DNA from: CAZVEV01 sp964625865
GTDB lineage: Bacteria > Planctomycetota > Phycisphaerae > SM23-33
Assembly (NCBI GenBank): GCA_964625865.1
Contig: CAZVEV010000026.1
Coordinates: 1 to 37,481, forward strand
Length of the DNA: 37,481 nucleotides
Reading direction: 5' to 3'
Below are positions 32,998-37,481 of this stretch, one piece after another; the first letter of the stretch is position 1, and each line of letters begins with the position of its first letter. The translations under genes were made by a program, and so were the position numbers. The notes under the pieces are model-generated. The model had not been told where the DNA came from. It was given only the letters and a program-made list of their open reading frames with translations, and made no database searches.

Positions 32998-34146
32998 ATG
33001 AACGCGCGCCAGAGATTCAACGCCACCATGCACTACGCCCCGCGCGACCGGGCGTGCCTGATCGACCTGGGGTTCTGGGGCGAGACGCTGACGGCGTGGC
33101 ACGACCAGGGCCTGCCCGCGTCGGTCAACGCGACCAACACCGACGCACATTTCGGCATGGACGGGTTCTGGCGGTACTACCTGTCGCCCGAGGCCACCGA
33201 CGGCCACGCACTGGTCGAACGCGGCATGGTCGTGCCCGAAGGCCTCCGCGTGGGGATCGACCCGCTGTTCGACGAGACCGTCATCGAAGACCAGGGCGAG
33301 ACGCAGGTCGTTCAACTGGGCGACGGCACGCGCGTTTGCAGGCACAAGACGATGAGTTCGATTCCCTCGCACGTGGGACACCTGCTGACCGACCGCGAGT
33401 CGTGGGCCGCGCACTACAAGCCGCGCCTGCAGCCCGACTCGCCCGGGCGCTACCCGACAGACTGGACCGCGTTTGACGCCCTGGCGAGCGACGACGGGCG
33501 CGACCACGTTCTGATCCTGCCGGGCGGGAGCCTGTACGGGTGGATTCGCAACTGGATGGGCGTCGAGGGCGTCTCGTACCTGATCTACGACGACCCGGCC
33601 CTGTTCGAAGAGATCGTCGAGACCGTCGCGATGAACATCACAGCGGTGCTTCAGCGCACACTGCAGCGCGGCGGACGATTCGACGCGTGCCTCCTGTGGG
33701 AGGACATGTCGTACAACAAGGGCCCGCTGATCTCGCCGGCGCACTTCGAGCAGTTCCTCTCGCCGCGATACCGCCGGATCACGGACCTGCTCGGCCGTTT
33801 CGGCGTCGAGACGATCATCGTCGACAGCGACGGCCGGTGCGACGAACTGATTCCGCTGTGGCTGGACGTGGGCGTCAACGGCCTGCTGCCGTTCGAGATC
33901 GGTACGACGGGGGCCGACCCGCTGGAGTATCGCAAGCGATTCGGCAGGGACCTGCGGATCATCGGCGGGTTCGACAAGCGCATCCTGGCCGGCGGCCGGA
34001 GCGAGATTGACCGCGAACTGGACCGCCTGGCCCCGCTGGTCGCCGACGGCGGGTACATCCCGACCTGCGACCACAAGGTCTCCCCTGACATCCCCTTGGA
34101 TAACTATCGTTTCTTCGTCGACCGCGTCCGCGAGAAGTGGTCCTGA
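32998..34146 (+). CDS. Uroporphyrinogen decarboxylase-family protein 2, zinc-ligand motif altered
   Basis: The 382-residue product has the UroD-like barrel pattern (MNARQRFNATMHYAPRDRACLID at the start, LLWEDMSYNKGPLISPAHFEQFLSPRYRRITDLL, then the segment DSDGRCDELIPLWLDVGVNG and IIGGFDKRILAGG). At the place where protein 1 has H-S-C-G it reads D276-S-D-G, so the zinc-binding H-x-C pair of cobalamin-dependent methyltransferases is missing. It therefore may use another chemistry or no metal. GAGGA lies seven bases before the ATG, and the gene is 30 bp after sulfatase 5. It is the last gene of the long plus-strand run. No function can be named with confidence. Confidence 0.87.
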   Translation: MNARQRFNATMHYAPRDRACLIDLGFWGETLTAWHDQGLPASVNATNTDAHFGMDGFWRYYLSPEATDGHALVERGMVVPEGLRVGIDPLFDETVIEDQGETQVVQLGDGTRVCRHKTMSSIPSHVGHLLTDRESWAAHYKPRLQPDSPGRYPTDWTAFDALASDDGRDHVLILPGGSLYGWIRNWMGVEGVSYLIYDDPALFEEIVETVAMNITAVLQRTLQRGGRFDACLLWEDMSYNKGPLISPAHFEQFLSPRYRRITDLLGRFGVETIIVDSDGRCDELIPLWLDVGVNGLLPFEIGTTGADPLEYRKRFGRDLRIIGGFDKRILAGGRSEIDRELDRLAPLVADGGYIPTCDHKVSPDIPLDNYRFFVDRVREKWS

Positions 34147-34186
34147 CGGCCCGAGTCCGTGCGCGACGCGGCTGGACCCCCCTGGC

Positions 34187-34205
34187 ACGCACGAGGCCGC
34201 GGCCT
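34187..34205 (-). repeat. 19-nt dispersed repeat, copy 2 (inverted)
   Basis: The reverse complement of this stretch is AGGCCGCGGCCTCGTGCGT, identical to 3962-3980. It lies 41 bp after the last gene of the plus-strand run. With copy 1 it brackets the ATPase, both regulators and the whole sialoglycan cluster in inverted orientation. Confidence 0.6.
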
Positions 34206-34330
34206 GAGCGACGATCTCGCGGCCGAAGGGGTAAGAGGTGGGTAGAGGCGTGGCATGCGGCTACGGGGCGGCTATGGGGCTTGGCCGGGACGTAGGGAGC
34301 GGAACCGCGGCGAAGCCCTGCTGAGGCCCC

Positions 34331-34352
34331 GCTGGCCACTGAAGTGGCCAGC
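34331..34352. other. Hairpin between convergent genes (possible bidirectional terminator or repeat)
   Basis: GCTGGCCAC (34331-34339), the loop TGAA and GTGGCCAGC (34344-34352) form a perfect 9-bp stem. It lies in the 391-bp region 34147-34537 between the convergent UroD-like and PEP-CTERM genes. No T-tract follows on either strand, so it is either a non-canonical terminator or a REP-like element. Apart from this, the hairpin at 34437-34460 and the 19-nt repeat, I see no gene in this region. Confidence 0.5.
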
Positions 34353-34436
34353 CCCATGGTGCGCTGAGCGGCGGGTGTCTCGTTCGCCAGCCCCGTCGGC
34401 GGGATCACCTGGTCAGATCGGGATTCTATGTACAGC

Positions 34437-34460
34437 GGGCCGCGGCGAATGCCGCAGCCC
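34437..34460. other. Second hairpin between convergent genes
   Basis: GGGC-C-GCGGC, loop GAAT, GCCGC-A-GCCC: two perfect stem parts (5 and 4 bp) are interrupted by one C/A mismatch. It stands about 80 bp beyond the stop of the PEP-CTERM gene on the opposite strand and could end transcripts from either side. Confidence 0.4.
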
Positions 34461-34537
34461 GGTATTCTCGTCTGAAGGTCGCCCGGACTGTTCGCTTCGC
34501 TCCTGAAGCCGCAGCACCGGGGCTTTGAGGGCAGCCC

Positions 34538-36022
34538 TTAGCGCCTGCGCCTCCGCAGGACGCCCAACCCGCCGAGGGCCAGCAGGGCCATCGTGCCTGG
34601 CTCGGGGACGACGACGAAGTCGAACGAACCTTCTACGGCGTAGATGAAGACGTTCTCGCGTCCGTCGACCCCACCGGAGTGGAAACCCAGGACGATCGAG
34701 TCGCCGAAGGACGTGCCGCTCGGGGCCGTACCGCCTGTGGTGAACGAAATCGTCTTGGCGGTGGACTCCGTCGCATTGCCGGCCGGGTCCGCCTTGTCGA
34801 ACGCAGCGCCGGCCAGGTCGCCGTCGGCGGTCGGATCGTCACTGAGGCTTACCAGCCGCACGCCGTCGGCCTCGAGGAAGATGTCGTAGTCGTTGTTCGT
34901 GCTGCTGGACGTACCCGAGATCAGGTCGACGGCGAAGATGTACGTGTGCTCCGCCGCAAGTGTTTCGCTGGTGGTGTGACGCAGAACACCGTCAACGTGG
35001 GCGAACAGATCGGCGCCGTCGTCGTCGGACGTATCGTCGTTGATGACCGAAACCCAGTCCTGATCCACAGTCCCGCCGCCGGGCTCGGGCTGGTTGGTCC
35101 CGACCCACGACGGAGAAAGATGAAGGTATCCGTTGCCGTCCGTCGTATCCGGGTTGCCTTCATTAACCTCCCCCGCACCGGCGCCGGACACGACGATCTC
35201 CTGGGTGGTCAGCCAAGGCACGGCCACGCGTCGGACGCTCGGGTCGGTCACCTCCAGGCGGGTCAGGTGGGTGAAGGTCTCGCGATTGTCAGTCTGTGAC
35301 GAACCGGACTGCCAGGAGATCGCGCTGTTGGTGTTGGCGTTGGCGTTACCGGCGTTGATGCCGATGGTCTGCGTCGAACCGATCTGCGTATCGCTCATGT
35401 CGAAGACTTTGAACGAGTAGTCGGTGGACTGGGCCGCCCCTTCCATCACGATGCGAACGAAGTCGCCGTCGTCTTCGTTCCCGGCGCCGGTGGTGCCCAG
35501 CGCGCCGGTGGCGGAAATGACCGTCCCCCCCACCGGCGTGATGTTCACGTCCGCCCCGCTGGCGCCCAGGCTATACCCTGCGCGTTCATTGGCGTTGACG
35601 CCGTTGTCCGTGTAGATGGTGGAACCGCCAAACCCGATCGACTGGAACGCCCCGCCCTGGACAAGCTTGACCACCGTGGTCATCTTCCAGCCGTAGTCGT
35701 ACATCAGTTCAAACTGAGTCTCAGTAATGCGGTTGGTGAACCCGGGGTTATTGTTGTTCGTGCCATCGAGGTTCTGCCACGCGGCCAAGCCGTCACTGAT
35801 CACGCCGGTCTGTGAGTCCGTCCCGCCCAACGGCGTGTGAAACATCGACCACGCCGCCCCGTTGCCGGCCCAGTGGTTCGGGTCAACGATATCGCCAGCG
35901 CCGGCGGGGCTTCCCAGGCTCGCGTCGTACTCGACGAGGATCGCCGCCGAAGCAGGGCCCGTCAGGGCAACGCCGAAAGCAGCGATGAGCATTACCATAG
36001 TTGTCAAGGTGTTCATCTTCAT
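34538..36022 (-). CDS. PEP-CTERM sorted surface protein 1
   Basis: The 494-residue product has a signal peptide (TMVMLIAAFGVALTGPASA|A) and the C-terminal PEP-CTERM signal: a Pro-Glu-Pro, the hydrophobic MALLALGGLGVL and five Arg. Such proteins are recognised by exosortase and anchored or released at the surface. The middle is Gly/Asn/Thr/Asp-rich, sheet-like and acidic, with no recognised catalytic motif. The ATG at 36022 is well supported by AAGGAG (36031-36036) eight bases upstream. It is downstream of a second PEP-CTERM gene in the same direction, 274 bp away, and probably has its own promoter. Its relation to the sialoglycan cluster, which converges on it, is open; it could be an adhesin or matrix protein. 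Confidence 0.9.
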   Translation of the reverse strand: MKMNTLTTMVMLIAAFGVALTGPASAAILVEYDASLGSPAGAGDIVDPNHWAGNGAAWSMFHTPLGGTDSQTGVISDGLAAWQNLDGTNNNNPGFTNRITETQFELMYDYGWKMTTVVKLVQGGAFQSIGFGGSTIYTDNGVNANERAGYSLGASGADVNITPVGGTVISATGALGTTGAGNEDDGDFVRIVMEGAAQSTDYSFKVFDMSDTQIGSTQTIGINAGNANANTNSAISWQSGSSQTDNRETFTHLTRLEVTDPSVRRVAVPWLTTQEIVVSGAGAGEVNEGNPDTTDGNGYLHLSPSWVGTNQPEPGGGTVDQDWVSVINDDTSDDDGADLFAHVDGVLRHTTSETLAAEHTYIFAVDLISGTSSSTNNDYDIFLEADGVRLVSLSDDPTADGDLAGAAFDKADPAGNATESTAKTISFTTGGTAPSGTSFGDSIVLGFHSGGVDGRENVFIYAVEGSFDFVVVPEPGTMALLALGGLGVLRRRRR

Positions 36023-36121
36023 GTCATACTCTCCTTTGCAGTACGTTCAGAAACGTTGCCTCTCGCTTTCCATCAGACTGACTTGACGGACCACTCTCTG
36101 GCTCGATCTACAGTCTGGTTT

Positions 36122-36127
36122 ATTATA
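36122..36127 (-). promoter_or_regulatory. Candidate -10 box for PEP-CTERM protein 1
   Basis: On the minus strand a perfect TATAAT stands here, about 100 bases before the ATG at 36022. No good -35 box is seen at the usual distance. A palindrome GATATT-TGG-AATATC (36152-36166) lies about 25-40 bases upstream of the box and could bind an activator. Nothing else is evident in 36023-36296. Confidence 0.35.
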
Positions 36128-36296
36128 GCGTATACTCCCAGGAATGCACCCGATATTTGGAATATCCTCTATGCGCATTTGGAAAGCCTGCCATGAGTCC
36201 ATTCAAGCAACCAGACCGCAGCGCCTCGACCGGGCCACCATGCGTGTTCCCGTTCGCCCACGGCACGACAGCGCACCGGACTTGGCGGTCCTTGTC

Positions 36297-37481
36297 CTAC
36301 CGCCTGCGCCTCCGCAGGACACCCAACCCACCGAGGGCCAGCAGGGCCATCGTGGCCGGCTCGGGAATGGTCAATTCGACCCTGTCAAAACCGAAGAATG
36401 TGGTCGTGTCTTCCTTGGTGAGTCGAATCGCCAGGTCGTCGCCCGAAACGCTCGCGCCGGTATTCAGCAGCACATTCACCGTCAGGGCGTTGCCAGCGGC
36501 GATGTTGTACTCACTCGGTACCGACTGGGTCAGCGTCGAGTCGAGCGTCGCCAGAGCGGTGAACACCCCGCCGTTGGAGGTCCCGAGTTCGATCTTGTAG
36601 TCACCGGTGATGCCGGCGCCGCTCTGCATGAAGCCGATGTCCACGGCCAGGTCGTAGGCGGTGTTGGCAGCGATCGCGGTGTCGAGCACCTGTTCGGCGG
36701 TGAAGGTGTCGGTGACCTGATACCCGATAAGACTCCGGAAGCCGCCGCCATCGAAGCCGCGGGCCTGATCGTTGGAGGTCGTGCCGGAGACCTCGGTCCA
36801 GGCTTCCAGATTGTCAAGCCCGCCGACAAGTGTACCTTGGTTGTCCCGGGTTGTCATGTCGAACGAGTGGTTGCCGATGACAATCTCGTTGGCCGCGAAG
36901 GCCGAGAGAAAGACGTTGTCGTACCCAAGCCAGGCACCGGTGTTCTTGTCGGCGCCCAAGCGGACCGCCAAGGAATCGCCGGAGACCGTCGCACCGGTGG
37001 TCACTTGCAGGGAGTTATAATGCGAGTTGTCAACGCCAAAACCGGCGGAGGAGGAGGCGTTCGATGTGACCGTGCCCGTCTTTGTGCCCAGGGATGTGAA
37101 CACGGTGGCCGCCGAGGTGCCGATAAAGACATCGTAGTCATCGCTCCGGGCACCTGAGGCCGCGAAGCCCTGATCGAACTCCAGCAGGTAGGTCGTATCG
37201 GCGGCGACGGCCGTCGCGGTGATCTGCTCGGTCACGTAAGCGGCGGAGGGAGAGGTCGAGATGAGCCGGTTGCCGCTGGAGTTGAACGTGCGGACGGTTC
37301 CCGTAACGTTCGTCCAGCCCGTTGGTGGCGTGCCGCCGCTACCGAAGGTGCCGTTGGTGATGGGAACGACCGTTGCGGCCTGGCTCATCGACACCACGCA
37401 CAGTGCCGCGATCAGCACACTGGCGATAGATAGTGCCCGTGCGGAAATGCACAACAATTGTATTTTTAAGCAGTTATGTGC
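36297..37481 (-). CDS. PEP-CTERM sorted surface protein 2 with two tandem domains (5' end outside the window)
   Basis: At least 386 residues are encoded. A hydrophobic signal segment (LSIASVLIAALCVVSMSQA) is followed by two homologous sheet-type domains of about 170 residues each. Both contain a TEQ/AEQ-x5-A-A-(D/N)-T-x-Y-L/D block, a DYDVFIGTS/DYKIELGTS block and a TGA(T/S)VSGD(S/D)LA(V/I)RL block ending in GYDNVFL/GFDRVEL. The C-terminus is a PEP-CTERM signal (PEPATMALLALGGLGVL plus five Arg). The frame has no stop up to the window edge and the only nearby start codons are TTG (37457, 37454), so the true start probably lies beyond 37481. The repeated domain resembles carbohydrate-binding jelly-rolls of surface proteins, but no ligand can be given. 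Confidence 0.85.
   Translation of the reverse strand, partial: AHNCLKIQLLCISARALSIASVLIAALCVVSMSQAATVVPITNGTFGSGGTPPTGWTNVTGTVRTFNSSGNRLISTSPSAAYVTEQITATAVAADTTYLLEFDQGFAASGARSDDYDVFIGTSAATVFTSLGTKTGTVTSNASSSAGFGVDNSHYNSLQVTTGATVSGDSLAVRLGADKNTGAWLGYDNVFLSAFAANEIVIGNHSFDMTTRDNQGTLVGGLDNLEAWTEVSGTTSNDQARGFDGGGFRSLIGYQVTDTFTAEQVLDTAIAANTAYDLAVDIGFMQSGAGITGDYKIELGTSNGGVFTALATLDSTLTQSVPSEYNIAAGNALTVNVLLNTGASVSGDDLAIRLTKEDTTTFFGFDRVELTIPEPATMALLALGGLGVLRRRRR

Noticed and set aside
36152..36166. Palindrome GATATT-TGG-AATATC as a defined operator
   Set aside because: Only a single short AT-rich palindrome with no second copy seen in the window; mentioned only as context for the -10 box.

Overview
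The window reads as a high-GC chromosome segment from a planctomycete, most likely class Phycisphaerae. This rests on two PEP-CTERM proteins ending in MALLALGGLGVLRRRRR, a pseudopilin-type protein of the kind that is abundant in planctomycetes, exported Gfo/Idh oxidoreductases, HEAT-repeat proteins and a dense set of formylglycine sulfatases. Genus and species cannot be assigned. I see no rRNA, tRNA, CRISPR array or transposase.

Layout. (1) 51-3632, minus strand: a Tat-exported Gfo/Idh/MocA oxidoreductase followed by two HEAT-repeat proteins, with a large nested inverted repeat between the last two. (2) 4150-6951, plus strand: a P2A (calcium-type) P-type ATPase. (3) 7027-8966, minus strand: a GntR-HTH/LacI-sensor chimeric regulator overlapping by 4 bp a prepilin-type protein. 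(4) 9433-34146, plus strand: 15 collinear genes over about 24.7 kb, starting with a paralogous chimeric regulator. They are a two-propeller sialidase lipoprotein, N-acetylneuraminate lyase (nanA), a UroD/MtaA-like protein, an AGE-family epimerase, a giant double sialidase, two paralogous exported sulfatases, a third sialidase, a Tat-lipoprotein sulfatase, a circularly permuted NanM-like kelch domain fused to a sodium:solute symporter, a sialate O-acetylesterase, two sulfatases without signal peptides, and a second UroD-like protein. Most neighbours overlap by 1-16 bp or are separated by fewer than 45 bp. (5) 34538-37481, minus strand: two PEP-CTERM proteins, the second running off the window.

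How it works together (inference from families). Exported sulfatases, sialidases and the O-acetylesterase would strip a sulfated, O-acetylated sialoglycan. The kelch domain would equilibrate sialic acid anomers at the mouth of the fused symporter. NanA would split Neu5Ac into ManNAc and pyruvate, and the epimerase would convert ManNAc to GlcNAc. GlcNAc kinase, NagA/NagB and a sulfatase-maturating enzyme are not in the window. The two chimeric regulators are divergently transcribed and share a promoter design (TTGAA-type repeats, TTGAAC, 16-nt spacer, TATAAT-like box), which suggests a common or cross-talking switch. The two UroD-like proteins and the two apparently cytoplasmic sulfatases are the least explained parts. 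A stretch from about 21.4 to 24.2 kb (sulfatase 2 and sialidase C) has visibly lower GC and looks like a later addition.
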